A stretch of DNA of 64,000 bases from Litoditis marina (Eukaryota; Nematoda; Chromadorea; Rhabditida; Rhabditidae), in the NCBI GenBank assembly GCA_964036275.1, contig OZ038433.1:53089902-53153901 (forward strand). Reading direction: 5' to 3'. Made by a program: the position numbers and the translations under genes. The first letter of the stretch is position 1. Every line of letters starts with the position of its first letter. Below the pieces are notes generated by a model. That model saw only the letters and a program-made list of their open reading frames with translations, had not been told where the DNA came from and did not search any database. Below are positions 10,934-23,519 of this stretch, one piece after another.

Positions 10934-11582
10934 TTTTAATATAATTTTAGTTAATGTTTTTTCTATACCCACAAGGTGAATTACGCCGAATAGAGGCCAA
11001 ATTTAACCACTCGTCCTAGAAACCTTTCCTCTGGTCAGGGAACTCAACAAAAATGTTATTGACAATAAGTTCATGTTCTTCAGTTCAGTGTCACATATGT
11101 TACAACCTTTCAACTTTCAATGACTCGATGGTCAAGCATTACTGCAATCAATGAAGGGACAATGCTAGAGACACTACTCAGCAATTCAATGAAAACCAGT
11201 GCAATGTCATACTTTTTTTATTGGATATTCTTTCAAATTGCACCGAAGTCCAATGATCACTTTTAATGAAACCTTGAGACATCTGCCCGCACAACTGGTG
11301 ATAAATCACCATTTTCGTAACCATAATCAACTTTTTGATTATCACTATTTGTTTTCATTTGTTGTTGAGAAAAACAGAACACTGCGTAAGCAATATAATT
11401 TATATAACAAATCATAAATGAGAACATGTAATGAGATCTTGTGTAGATAAAGCTGTAGTTGAACCCGCTATTCGAAAGCCGTGACCCGAGCCAATGGAAA
11501 AGTCCATTGGAATAGAATATCTCGTAGAATGTACAGTAACCGGTGAGATCAAATGAATATCGACATCGGATTACGGTAGGAT

Positions 11583-11687
11583 TTAGACGTTTTTCGTACG
11601 ACGGCTTCGGACAGAGGACGAGTTTCTCGAAAATCGAGTCGGGCGCGACTGGAGTTCTACATCTCCGGACCAACCAATATGAATCAT
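11583..11687 (-). CDS. Small conserved ORF, 34 codons (R1 copy 3)
   Basis: ATG at 11687, stop TAA at 11583-11585. The peptide begins MIHIGWSGDVELQSRPT with an Arg/Ser-rich end. It differs from copy 2 by seven bases giving five residue changes, so the nucleotide sequence is well kept but the ratio of changes gives no clear sign of protein-level selection. The TATAAAA box lies 91 bases upstream. Unknown function. Confidence 0.35.
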   Translation of the reverse strand: MIHIGWSGDVELQSRPTRFSRNSSSVRSRRTKNV

Positions 11688-11777
11688 GATGAGAGTACGG
11701 TAGCTGTGAGCTTTGCTGTGAAGCTAATGTGAGGAGACCGTGGGAACGGATGCTTTACTGAACGGTGTCACGGCTTC

Positions 11778-11816
11778 TTTTATAGGCAGGACTCGAGGCC
11801 ACGCCCCCTGTCCCGC
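11778..11816 (-). promoter_or_regulatory. GC boxes plus TATA box (R1 copy 3)
   Basis: Minus strand shows GGGCGGGA and AGGGGGCGTGGC followed by TATAAAA (11778-11784). This is the strongest GC-box pair of the three copies. Confidence 0.55.
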
Positions 11817-11829
11817 CCAGATTTCGGGA

Positions 11830-12366
11830 AATGACGAAAACGTCATTGAAATGTCTCGTCTGCAAAAGGTTCCCACGGCCGAAAAAAGTAGCTGCAACCC
11901 AAATAGTGGAATACCAAAACAAAGAACCTGTTTGGGAATCATGAAACCACGTGAACACGTGAAATGTGACAGTTAGATAGGGACAAGCTGTTAATGGAAG
12001 TCTATTTTTTTGAATATTATGTAGAGATTATATTGATTTTATGGAAGTAAAGCATTAATTTGAGTTCAGATTTCGAGTACTCGTTGTTAACCAAACGAAT
12101 GCTCATTTTAAATGAAAAACATATCTCGCAATAAAACCATTGGACATGTCAGACTTCTCGAGATATATCGAGATGAAGTGCAGGTTTGCTGATGATTGTT
12201 CAAGTCCTGCGGGAAACACCTATCATTCACATTGTAAGTTTATATCTTACCTTAATATATTGTACTTCAGTCTAGGTGAAGTGAATCACTACATGCACAG
12301 ATCACACTCAATAACGAACCATATTTATTGTCTGTAGATAAGATTCTGTCCGTGCTACACATGTAT
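11830..12366. other. Unique sequence left of the tandem array
   Basis: No repeat partner in the window and no recognisable gene. It contains CACGTG E-box-like palindromes near 11949. The homology of unit A to units B and C begins at about 12367. Confidence 0.5.
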
Positions 12367-13757
12367 GTTTCGACCATAATCGTGTTATCAAAGAGGACAT
12401 CCACTCTGTACGATGTGGATGATGACAATTGAATGACGTCGGTTGGTCGTAAATAGTCCGCGCGTTGGTTATTTCGACACTCACTGTAGGCTGCAAATAG
12501 GTTGTACGTGCGAACGCAGCTACAAATACTGTAGGACTGAGAAAGAGTGGAACATCACGTAGAGGTAACATTCGACAACAGACACAAAACACTTTGTGGA
12601 CCAAGCCATTTTATCCTCAGTGATATGTTTGACAAGCGTTAACTGCAAATTATTCCGTTCTATAACCACGCGAAGTTGAGAATGCAAGTGAAACTATTGT
12701 GCGAAGAGCCTTTATGGATGATTTTGTTGTGTCAACCATTTGTGTTGATTTTTGGTCTCATCACTGATATTGATCTAGAAACATAATGTTTTCCAGCTTG
12801 TAAATAACTAGGCCAATACCCAAAACGGGTAGGGTCTAAACATCAACAGTCGCACAGATCAACTCAAATGATAATTCTTCCAATTTTCTGAACTTTTCCA
12901 GTATGGCCAAAGTTCCTGTTCAAAAACCTTTGTTCGGTAATTTCTAGACCTTTCTAGCGGTGCCACAGCCAATTAAGAGTGGGGTTGGTTTATTGGACTC
13001 GATTCGTTCACCGATTTGAATGTTCTAGAGAGTGTATATAAGTGTTCAAACTGGTTGCCATATTGGATTGCGTTATTCTCTGTAACAGCTGATAAGGCAT
13101 TGGAAAATGCGTATCGGCAACGATTGCTCTTCTCTCTCGCAGTTCAACGTTTCAACCTACTGGTTTATATTCAGTTTCTGTTTGGAGTTTCGCTTGTTTC
13201 GTTAATGTCGTTACGATTAACTTCTTGAAAGCCGTTTTCAAAACAAGAGTTGTGCGTCAATAGAGCTGTTTTATAAATGGACCATCTTTCTCAGGACCAT
13301 GAATATTTTAAGAGAGCATATACTTCTTACTCAATGCTCATTTTGTTCTGATTGCGTCATGAATCTGAAAATATGACATTTGTTTGAGTGTATCAACCAA
13401 ATTCAAAACTACGAAAATTTGAAAATATTTGTTGCACAACAAAATGCGTAGAGACGCTCTTCACTTTCGAATGTGTTCTTATTATTAATGCAAGTTCCGG
13501 GTGAGTTTATTATTAGTTAGCGTCATTCATGTTTCAACGATAATGAGTGGTGATCGGGAACTACAATATATAAATACTCATTCTCGCCGACTGCGTCTGA
13601 GCTTGTTGTTGGCTACAATTTCGCCGGGAAGTGGTAGCTGATTTACGATTTAATTCACCTACGCATTCTACCTCGAATAAACATATACCGACGTATACAC
13701 GTGGAACACGTGAAAACATAATTCAGAATCTTTCAAAGATAAAGACATGTTTTGAGT

Positions 13758-13804
13758 TATAATAATATAATATAATAGAATATAATAATAATAATATAAT
13801 ATAA

Positions 13805-13865
<61 letters not shown>

Positions 13866-13868
13866 TAA
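13758..13868. repeat. (TAA)n microsatellite, unit A only
   Basis: The run of TAA repeats interrupts sequence that is continuous in units B (near 31395) and C (near 51290), so it expanded or inserted after duplication. Confidence 0.9.
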
Positions 13869-14627
13869 TTTTTTGTTTTTGTAACCTATTGAAGTTCGAT
13901 TAACTTCGAGAACACAGATTCGTTTCTACATCAGTGTTCAAGTATTGTCTCGCTATTTTTAATTTCGCTTGAAGCAATATAATCTAGTTATGGATGGAAT
14001 GGTGAAAAACTAAGAACTATTGATAACAGTGAAGGGAAGATTCTAGAATCTGTGCTATCTGTTCATTCCGAAAAAACTTTGCGTTCATCTCGAGATTTTT
14101 CTAGTATACAATTTGCTACCTATAAAAGGTAAAAAAAAACTTGAGTTCCTCAAAAGATTTTCTATGGATAGACTGCGTCTTCCTTGATTAAATAAGCGGC
14201 TAAGAATATTTGCGTATTATTGCCACGTGTTCAAAGCCGGACTCAGACGATTTTATAGTGGACTTAATGACAAATTCTGCTCATCGAAGTTTTTTTTCAT
14301 TAGGAACTTTTCCATCATTGAACCGGCTTTCCGTTCCATTATTTTGATTGGATGACTTGTTATAGTAGAGATAAGCAGGTTATGATACTTTGTGTCGCGA
14401 TCTACTTCTTTGAGAGTAACTTCACACGTGTCATGATTTCTGACATAGATAGGCATCCAAATGTGGGGATTCAGTCGACAATAGATGATTACTGATCATT
14501 GAGCTGGTATCAATCGCAAAACAGGATTGTTACTAGAATCATGTTATCTTTATCTTTGAACCCTTCCACAAAAGGTCTAACAAGTAAATGATCAATTGAG
14601 CATGAATAAACGTATTTGTCTTCAAAG

Positions 14628-14737
14628 AAGGACGAATATGTGGACCAATCCCAACGCTTCAGTCCCTTAAACTGCAATGCATTTTTCAATTGCAGTTTAA
14701 TGAACCGATACGTCGGGGTTGGTTCACATTATCGTCT
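14628..14737. mobile_element. Fold-back MITE-like hairpin, family 1 (unit A)
   Basis: About 110 bases form an imperfect hairpin. The left end reads AAGGACGAATATGTGGACC, the right end is its decayed complement, and the centre contains CTGCAATG and CAATTGCAG. The unit B copy is at 32148-32257 and an independent, better paired copy is at 61946-62056. Confidence 0.65.
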
Positions 14738-16039
14738 TGTTTTGAGTGCTAAAATAAATATATAAGGTATTGATCTCTGTTGTGATACAGCATTATGGTT
14801 CAGAGACCCTGTCGGTCTTCTCTGAGCACTACCTTTATTGAGAACGATCTTTTCCTGCGTCCATAAATTTCTCAGATATCATCGTGCTATCGCCACTTGG
14901 CAGTGAGCCAAGGTTCAAAAGCCGTTCTTTCTCCAGCGCGGTAGTGCAAACGACCGCATTTTTCTCTGCAATCTGCGCCGTGTGTTTTATGGGGTGACGC
15001 GATTGCGAAGACATGACGAAATCTTGCAACGGTATGTACAAGACGACAAAGATTGGTCAGTTACATAGTGACCGCGAAACATTTGCACGAATCAGTTTAT
15101 TTCGTAGAAAAAAATTGCACACTACGCTTAAAAATGTTGGTGCTAGTTGGGTTCTAATACCCTTGTGTAACGAGAATTTTTGGCCTATGTTTCTCACCTG
15201 AACCAGAGCAATGGTAGATCTCAAACACACCAATTAGAAATATGCAGCTATCTTCGCTGAACCGGGACCAGGCCTGACATTCGAGTGAACATTTCATCTC
15301 GAATGTTCTTCTCTCGAAACTTGTGAGCAAACACTTGAACTTGAGCAAAACTTGAACTTGAACTCGGAACTCAAGCAAAAAAAGTATAGTATGTACAATA
15401 TCATGATTGAAAAATAGGCTCTAACTCCAATATACATTACCTATGAGACACTGCACTGCGCTATAGGCAAAGTATCAATCTTTAAAGATGAATAGATTCA
15501 ATTCGTTCAACAACTTGTGACAAACGTGTTCTTTATCTTTGGAAACTATTCATCAAAGTTTTCCACGATTGGACCACAAAGTACACAATAAATACTGGTA
15601 GCGTGATTTGGTGAATCATCTGAATGTTTCGCATTGGTGGTATTTTGCAGCCTTATCAGCCATTTTTGCACCACATATTTAAGATTATGATAAGGTTAAC
15701 TATAACGAATATATGTATAACTAGATAAGAATATTAAACTACAATTTGGCGAAACTACAAATCGTTTGACGCCGTTTAGGTGTCGTGTGAAGATGTTGAA
15801 TTCGGCTATCCTCCAAGAGACTGGCTGTAACACTAATGTAGTCTGAACATGATTAAATCACGTTATAGATACATTCACAACCTACTATCAATTGAGGCAG
15901 GAGTGAGAAAAGGTTGCTCACTCCAAAAAAGGTTGCCAAAATCACTAATGTCTACCATCGATAGTCTTAGTCTTTCATGATATAGTCGAATGTTCAGACA
16001 CCAAACATCTCGCTCGCCCCCCTTCCCCACCCTCAACCT

Positions 16040-16041
<2 letters not shown>

Positions 16042-16090
<49 letters not shown>

Positions 16091-16104
16091 ATTCTCTCTC
16101 TCTC
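16042..16104. repeat. (CT)n microsatellite (unit A)
   Basis: Nearly pure CT dinucleotides. The equivalent in unit B (33727-33845) is longer and preceded by a C26 run; in C (53558-53632) it is degenerate. Confidence 0.9.
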
Positions 16105-17202
16105 AGAATTGAACTAAAACAACGTTTCTCTTCGTTCTCAGCGACATCCATATACAGAAATCACTTTGAACACAGAAAAGTTCAATTGAGCCATTAACAT
16201 CTGACGCAACACTTGACATTAGCCGTGAATACAGCCGTTTTTCACTAGCATCTTCAGAAGAAGATCTCTCTGAAGCTGACATTCCATGTGTGTTTTCCTT
16301 TGCATCAGATCTTTTGTTGATGGCATTTTTGACCGAACAACATTTTTGGCGTCATATGATGCTAGAAATCGCCGGGAGCGGGTTCAGTAACTATAGAACC
16401 TGAGCAAACTCTACAGGGAAACAGAGGGTAGTGAGGTCACTTCTTGAAGGACAAACGTTTTCGCACATGCTTGCTTGAGGCTGCAAAATGAAACCAGAGT
16501 ACAACAACTTTTGCAACCATGTCAAGCTCAGAGCAGAAACTATTCTCACTGTATATCTGTATACACTGCTAATAGAACATGTGGTGTTACCAAATCTATC
16601 CGGTGGGTGTAAACTTGTAGTTTGGTCTGATCGAGCAGCAAATATTCCGAATAACAGTTGTAAACGAGATGAGCAGACTACAAAGTCAGTGTATGAGGAT
16701 AACATGTGGTTTGAACGATCCCTGTAACCTCACACCCAACGTTCACATAAAACTCCAACCTTTCTTTTCTAGATGTTTCAGTTGCAAAGATTCTTCCTTG
16801 ATGAAATCAAACTTCATATCGTCAGATTCATTTCGAACTGAGATTTTCCTTCCCCATTCCCTTATTCCTTCTCGAATTTAACGATTTAACGATTGCATAC
16901 TTTAATTTTACACAATGTTCGCTCATCTTAAGTGCTTTCTACAACAGTCCACTAAAATTTTGCAGACAATGGCATTTGAGTGAGATAGATCAGCTTCAAA
17001 TCTTCACTTTTTAACTAATATGATGTTTGGTAAGCTGGATCTGGAATATTAAACACTCCCTCAAATCTCAGATAATCCTTGACCATTTTACTGTGTCCCA
17101 ATCAGTGTTCTTATCTTTCACGGAAAAGTATCCAAATTACCCGGGGATTGAATCTATTCCCAGCTCGGATAATGGAAACGCTATTCAAATTCCATTTTAG
17201 GG

Positions 17203-18012
17203 AACTCACAAAGGGTATGAAGAGCGACCAATAGGAAGATTAAACATTAAAAGTTCACGTACAATTGAAACTGTCTAGACTTTACTTGGTTGGCAAAGTG
17301 TAACACCCAAAGACACTAGAGTGTGATAATATCACATTATATTATCCGGGTTGAAATGACTTCAACTGTGTGTTCTGTGTCTCGAGTAATTCAGCTCCCA
17401 GTTTTACAGACATATTTTCAAAATTTCACTGTTCGAAGTCGAATAGTTTCTCGATCAGAAACGTTTTGATTCTGAGGATTCAAGTCGATAGACGAAAAAA
17501 TCTTTGTTTCTATATCTATGTTTTCATACAAAACTACGTGAATGTGTGGGTTTCGGCGCAACGATTTACAGATTGCACTTTCCGTAATCTGTAAACTTTG
17601 GTTCAGTCCAGACATACGCCAGATTTCATTTTTGATCTATAGATCGAAGGCGTAAGTGCCTCAAATTTGGAGAGCTGTTTAATTGAAACTAGATGTGATT
17701 TGGGGCTTACCCGGTGAAACTTCTTGATTTTGCTCTTCGATCAGCTTTTAAAGTCGTTCCATTCTTAGCTGAATGACTGGGAATGGGTTCATATTGTCAG
17801 CGACAGAGTAGACGTAGTATACGACCTATCGTAGTTATCTGCGTTCCGTTGCGGAGATCAGAGGTGGAAATAGAAAGAGAAGTAGAGAAAGAGGGGGAGA
17901 CGAGAGCGGGGTACAGACGAAGAGTACAGACAGAAGATAGAGAGAGAGAGCGAAAGAAAGAGAGAAAGAATAAAAAGGGTAGAATGAGAAAGAGAGAGAA
18001 AGAAAGACAAAG

Positions 18013-18046
<34 letters not shown>

Positions 18047-18899
18047 TAGAATGAGAGATATGAAAAAAAGCGACCGGAAAAGAGAGAGGAAAGAGGGAGA
18101 ACCGAAACAACCAAATCGAGTCTTCATCGTTTTCTCCTGAGTTTTACCAACAACTATTGTGAAGATAGATCATCGATGCGTATTGAACGCACGTTAGACA
18201 ATCTATTCCGAGTATGCAGACATAAATATATCTGAAAAAGGAACACCATTCGCAATGCTTCGAAGTAATCTAATTGGTCTTGTATCTTGAACCCACGTGT
18301 GGCTGACAGTTCATTGATCTTTGCAACACATTTGAGTCATATGTACACATAGTAGGCGCGGAGATGTTTAGAGTGTCTCATTCGGTCAATATTAGTCAAT
18401 GCACGTCAAATTCGGAGTGATAGCGGTCAAATGACTCACAAAGGGTATAAAGAGCGACCAGTAGGAAGTTTGGACTTCAAAAGTCCAAGTACAATTGAGA
18501 CTAGACTGCAACTATGTAGACTTCACTTGAGTTGGCGAAGTGTAACACCCAAACACACTAGAGTGTGATAATATCACATTATATTATCCGGGTTGAAATG
18601 ACTTCAACTGTGTGTTCTGTGTCTCGAGTAATGCAGCTCCCAGTTTTACAGACATATTTTCAAAATTTCACTGTTCGAAGTCGAATAGTTTCTCGATCAG
18701 AAACGTTTTGATTTTGAGGATTCAAGTCGATAGACGAAAAAATCTTTTTTTCTATATCTATGTTTTCATACAAAACTACGTGAATGTGTGGGTTTCGGCG
18801 CAACGATTTACAGATTGCACTTTCCGCAATCTGTAAACTTTGGTTCAGTCCATACATACGCCAGACTTCATTCTAAATCTATAGATTGAAGGCGTAAGT
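17203..18899. repeat. Internal duplication, about 1.24 kb period (unit A)
   Basis: 17203-17662 and 18434-18899 are near-identical direct copies that start with CTCACAAAGGGTAT and include a GTGATAATATCAC palindrome. A GA-rich tract lies between them. In unit B the same pair is at about 34945-35405 and 36180-36645; unit C keeps only the second copy (55925-56405). The repeated 74-codon frames (17370, 18612, 35120, 36358) follow from the duplication and start at an ATG-free context, so I do not call genes. Confidence 0.8.
17866..18108. repeat. GA-rich simple repeat (unit A)
   Basis: Plus strand is almost all purine (GAGAAA, GAGAGA). The Arg/Glu-rich plus frame and Ser/Leu-rich minus frames are simple-repeat artefacts. 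Equivalent tract in unit B at 35628-35850. Confidence 0.85.
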
Positions 18900-19324
18900 G
18901 TCGCAAATTGTGATTATTTTGTTGATGGCGTAATAAACTCTGCTTGTGGGTGCAAATAATTCCTCAAATGGTTGTGACATTTGAATTGCAGCGAAATCAC
19001 AGCGACTTAGGCCGCCTAAATATCCTATTTGGAAATCCATTAGAGACTGATTGAAACTAAAATCAGAGTGCGAGATTAAGATTAGATCGGACAAAACACA
19101 ACTTGACATTTGCGTTCCAGATTTATCGGTCGTCAGAAAAGCGTTTCGTACAGTCAATCAGTTGAATGCGTCACAAGACGTATTTATACCAACTGAGCTT
19201 TAATGCGATCGCGGTGCACGGGTGCAAGGACGACAGAAGTTATATAGGGTTCGCTCTTCTGAAAACAGCAAGCCAAAACGGTGTAAGTTGCCTCACTCAG
19301 GGTTTTGATTGATTATTTACATGC

Positions 19325-19800
19325 AAACATGATTGATTGATTGATTTATTTGCATGCAAGCATGTGATATACAAGAGGAGAAAATAAAACATCGGCATTA
19401 GGAAACGAAAACATTCAAATGCGGAAATAAGAGTCGGAAATCGTGAAACATCATTTGGTGATTACCAGTAAAGGAAAAGAAAACAATATAACAGCACAGA
19501 ATACAGATAAAACAACTCACAAGTACGAAGGAAAGAATTTTGGCCAATCTCACAGGATGAACAGAAAAACAGTAAAAGTCTCATTTTAATGCATTCACCT
19601 AAAGTGCTTTTTTGCGGCTGATAACGACATCGGTATTTTGGATTTCTTGCTCAATTTCAAGTATTTGGATCCAGCCCGTACTGTGAAAAACTTGGCACGT
19701 TGGAACATGTGATATACAAGAAGATAAATAACAATATGACAGTGGGATACAAAAACATTCGCAAGCGGAATAAAGGGTCGGAAATCGACAAACATCATTT
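19325..19800. repeat. Paired 115-bp segments, 345 bp apart (unit A)
   Basis: CATGTGATATACAAGA at 19361 and 19706 each begins a similar segment running through a GGAAAC/GGATAC block to CATCATTTGGTSAT. Just before the first copy is a TTGATTGATTGATT run like the 3' tail of some LINEs. The unit B pair is at 37107 and 37452. A retroposon-derived origin is possible; no coding part is seen. Confidence 0.5.
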
Positions 19801-21534
19801 GGTCATCACACGTAAATGAAAATGGAAACAGGGTTCAAACTACAACTCTGCTATGGTCCATTTACTCTTCGTTTTTGGTTCGATGAACAGGATGAACAAT
19901 ACAGACTACATCAATCTGAAGTTCATTGACGACAGCACATGGAGTTTAGCGTCACCGACAGGAGAATAGCGGACAGTTGGTCTTCGAACTTTTTTTCCGA
20001 ACAGTAATTTTTAACTATTTGTACATGTAAAATATTATTTCTTGTAGACTTTCGGGTAGTTTTCTACAATATGTTTTGTTGACCTTCCGAATTTGAAGTA
20101 AACAACTTTCCAACTTTCCATGTGGGTAAAAACCATTTTTGACAAATTGAAACGTCACATATCACCCAGAATGCGTTGCGAAGTAATTTGGCCAATCAAA
20201 AATGTAATTTTTGCGGTTTGCTTACTGAAACCATTCTTAGTATAGTAATAGAAATGATGGAACTGAAACTAAAACAAAAGACATGTTTACATGTCCGTAC
20301 GATACGTGATGTGTTAAGAGGGGTGTTAAGAGGGGCAATGGGTGCGGTTGACCCCAGATACTCTGTGCGAATGTACCCTGTACCCCAATTTTTGAACCAG
20401 TAGTGTTCACCCGGAAATCACGCATCAGTTCAAATACTATGGTCTTATCCAAGCGAACCAGTGATATGGTACGTGAACGTTCACGTCCTCCGGCGCTATT
20501 CACGTGAATGGCGAATGCCAATGTCTACGAAAACCATAGTGGAAATGTCACTCAACAGCATATTTGAGAAAAACGTGTTTAAAACATCTCAACAGTTTTT
20601 TTACTCTAGTGTCTCTGTATGTTGAAACATCATTGTGAGAAGTTGTTTCATACTTTGAACTTTGAGTATTTTTATCGGGTTTGCTGTATTTAAGATTTTC
20701 ACGTATTTCTATAACTCTACGATCTCAACGCAAACTCATTTTGAGCATGAGTGTGGTTTTCACGTGCACTGGATTTTCTCCGTACAATGTGCGTAGATAT
20801 GACTTAAAGAGCTGATCCTAGAGTATCTTGAGAGAAGATTACATCCTCATTTCGATGTTATTCATGAGTAACCTCGGAAAACCACATTCAGACTGTCATC
20901 AATCGTGACATACTAGAAAAACTCGTGGCGTTTTAATGATTCAGGGATATACAACGTAAGTAGAGACGGAAAATTAGAGGCAGACAAAATTTTGCACAAA
21001 GGTGGGGTTTTTAGAAAATCGGTTCAATTCCCTACATCCATTGTGTTTCGAAATCTCGATATTTTGAACGCTTCATAAAGTTTGAACCAATTTGCGCACG
21101 TTTATAGCCAGGGCCATGTTTCACGCGTTCTATTTAGTTGGCACTTTTCATTTAGACTGATCGAGTATAGTTCTCTCATACAATTCCTAGCCAACTTGTC
21201 AGTTAGTTTTGTTTTGGTTTCGACGAGAGAGTGTGTAGGTCAGAGAAACGCAGATGACGGCGCTCTCATTGATCTACACGCTCTTTCGCCTTTGTTACCA
21301 ATCGTTATTTTTAGCGTAGAATATCGTTGATGCTTCAACGTTTTCTAACGTTCCGGCTCGTCTCTTTTGGGTATTCTCAGTTTTCATCAACTCAGTAGTC
21401 AGCGTTCGCCTTTCGCTATAGTGTTTGATCCCTCCTTGGAAACCCTTTCTAGTCGTTGCCCACGGAACGGCGGTAGGATACTGTATATCTCACTTATCGA
21501 TGTGTACGCACACAGGTTATTCCAAAGATTGCTC

Positions 21535-21655
21535 GTTTGTTCTCCAATAGCGCAGTGGTTGGCGCCCTGCTACAAATCTTCTGCTCGCAGGTTCGATTGC
21601 GCGGAGCGACAGAAATGTATAAACTTGGCACTCACTATTGAGCTGGTGATAAACT
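21535..21655 (+). mobile_element. tRNA-derived SINE-like sequence (unit A)
   Basis: An A-box match (TAGCGCAGTGG, 21548-21558) and a B-box match (GGTTCGATT, 21590-21598) sit at tRNA-like spacing. The T arm pairs only partly and the anticodon arm does not fold cleanly, so it is not a functional tRNA. Similarity to the copies at 39290 and 62470 continues past the tRNA part (GACAGAAA, then CTTGGCAC), as expected for a SINE body. Confidence 0.5.
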
Positions 21656-21940
21656 GGAATCTATCTTCATGCATAGCTCCGGACAGTTTATCTGTGGTTG
21701 ATTTCGAATTGGTATGCAGTTACAAACAAATGTTATATGCCGTACACAACGTTGTACAGTGAAAGGCTAGCGTGGTGACTTTGTTTCTGCGATTTATTCA
21801 ATCATACAACGACGTTTCAAGGGCTGGGTGTTGTAGTATTACTTCCAGTTTAGATATGATGCCGATGTTAGTGTTTTGATGTATTCGGTAATTCGGATCT
21901 TCAAGATCGGATTATCATTCTGGCATTTGAGAGTTCCTAT

Positions 21941-22278
21941 GTTACATACAGAAGTTTGTGTAAATAATAAAATCGATGATAGAATAGAAATAATTAGTGG
22001 AAAGCCACTAAATGTTATGCACGAAAACGCTTTTGATTAGACTTTATTAATATAAAATAATATATGCGCGAGTTACAGACAATAAAATAGAGAAAAACAA
22101 GCTACACTCTACTCTACATTACAAGAAACATAAAGAACATCCGAGATTCCCGAATGATGATGCAAACTTTAAAGGACTGTGCCAGGCGCGGCGAGACCCA
22201 TAATGCAATACGTACAGTAACATTATCAATGGAGCACGAAATACTATACACGTTATATTATTAATATAATATTACAAC
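21941..22278. mobile_element. 338-bp insertion flanked by TCCTAT direct repeats
   Basis: Unit B has an uninterrupted site (ATTCCTATCAAAACGAC near 39650), whereas unit A has TCCTAT at 21935-21940, 338 extra bases, and TCCTAT again at 22279-22284. The insert starts GTTACATAC and ends TATTACAAC and contains AATAAA-type signals. It could be a solo LTR or a non-autonomous element. With a 5-base duplication the left end would read TGTTAC, which would suit an LTR, but the right end then lacks a clean CA. Confidence 0.7.
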
Positions 22279-23349
22279 TCCTATCAAAACGACAAATAAG
22301 GTTCCCAGTGTGTCGGAAAATTGATGAACTCGCGATTCTGGGTAATATCTAAGATGAGCTGAAGTTTTCAACTATTCATGCAAAAAATAAAAAGTAACAA
22401 GTTGGTTTAGAAAATAGAAAGCCGATTATCATATTGCCTCAATTATTCACTTGGCTGTGAATTTCCTCTATGTTCGTTTTTCTAAACGTGTACGTCTAAT
22501 CTTTCTGAGCTACCTGTCACAGTAGTCTGATGCGCATAGAAAATAAGCCATGAAAAACATGAAGAAATATTTGCATCGACACGTTTTTAGTCATAGTGAG
22601 ATCAGTCACAGCGAGAATCCACGTTTTCCTAATCGCGCGCTTATTTTGGTCAGACACGATTATACACGTGCACTGATGACACTGCTAGTAGTGCTTAGAT
22701 GATTGTAGTATTAAACAAGAATGCAATGTACATATAGCCGGTATATGATGATTTAAGTGCTTAGTTGAAAATTTTGGGAATCAGTAAAACAGTGAATCAT
22801 GCCCGCCTGTGAGTACTGAAACTGAATTGGAACAGTGCACAGCGAGGGAACTATTTATAAAACTCCTACGACTCTGGATTGAACTTAACTAATTGGTAAA
22901 ATCCTAATCAACATCTGTTAGCGCTCTCTTCAACTTTCATAACTCGCACTACCACTACCATTAGATGCTCAAGCCTGGTTGCTGACCATTTCCTAACAAT
23001 AAATGTTCCACTTCCGATTCCGAGCTATTCCCCAAACACCAATAATTGGGAATTCAATTCTTTCTTTGAATTCCATTCCTCAGTTTCCGTTCCGATTCGC
23101 TTTTTTCGTTTCCACTGGCTTAATAGAAAACCCTTTCTCTACCGCATATTGTTCAGGTCACAATCTGTCGGATAGTTCAACTTTTTCTCTTGGAGCACAT
23201 TGGAACTGAAATGGAATGCCAAATCGTGCAAGGTCTCGGTCTCGGTGACCGTTTCCTTTGCCGTTCCAGGTTAGCGGCGGAGTGAACACATCTTCGTCAG
23301 CCGGACCGAAATTCTCCTAGCTGCACATCATGTGCAAATATAGTTTGTT

Positions 23350-23519
23350 CTGAGTGTGCTAGAAGGTCCCGGCATCTTCATCCCATTCTGCGTTTCTCCC
23401 TCTGTCTCACTATTTCTTGCCTCTTACATCCCGCCGGGATGTAAGAGCAGAGAAACAGCATACGTTAGAGGAGACGCAGGAGGTGATGAAGGTGCCGGGA
23501 ACTTCTAGCATATGTACTC
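23350..23519. mobile_element. Fold-back MITE, family 2 (unit A only)
   Basis: The ends read CTGAGTGTGCTAGAAG and the complement of GAGTACATATGCTAGAAG, and the centre is a perfect CTCTTACATCCCG / CGGGATGTAAGAG hairpin. Unit B has the empty site (TTTGGTCTAGTCGCAC near 40720). A full sister copy lies at 60608-60780 and a half copy at 63848-63908. Confidence 0.75.

Larger units (their letters stand above)
11358..11830. repeat. R1 repeat, partial third copy
   Basis: This matches the right-hand part of R1 (about 2737-3160 and 7105-7525), again with the promoter and small frame preserved. The left part of R1 is absent. A minus-strand frame of 136 codons (11263-11673) is open across it and shares a membrane-like segment with the frame at 2699-2902. 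Confidence 0.75.

Noticed and set aside
12308..12604. Frame with VHKVFCVCCR shared by all three units (also 29932-30135 and 49829-50032)
   Set aside because: Between A and B the changes are mostly amino-acid altering (about seven or eight against three silent), and the B and C copies are identical because of the conserved junction block, so there is no sign of protein selection.
17418..17615. Repeated 65- and 74-codon frames at 17370-17615, 18612-18857, 35120-35344 and 36358-36603
   Set aside because: Their recurrence is explained by the internal 1.24-kb and unit-scale duplications. Both strands are open and no motif or splice context supports coding.
21541..21612. Functional tRNA gene
   Set aside because: A and B boxes are present but the acceptor, anticodon and T stems do not pair properly, and the match to other copies extends past the tRNA end. 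A SINE fits better.
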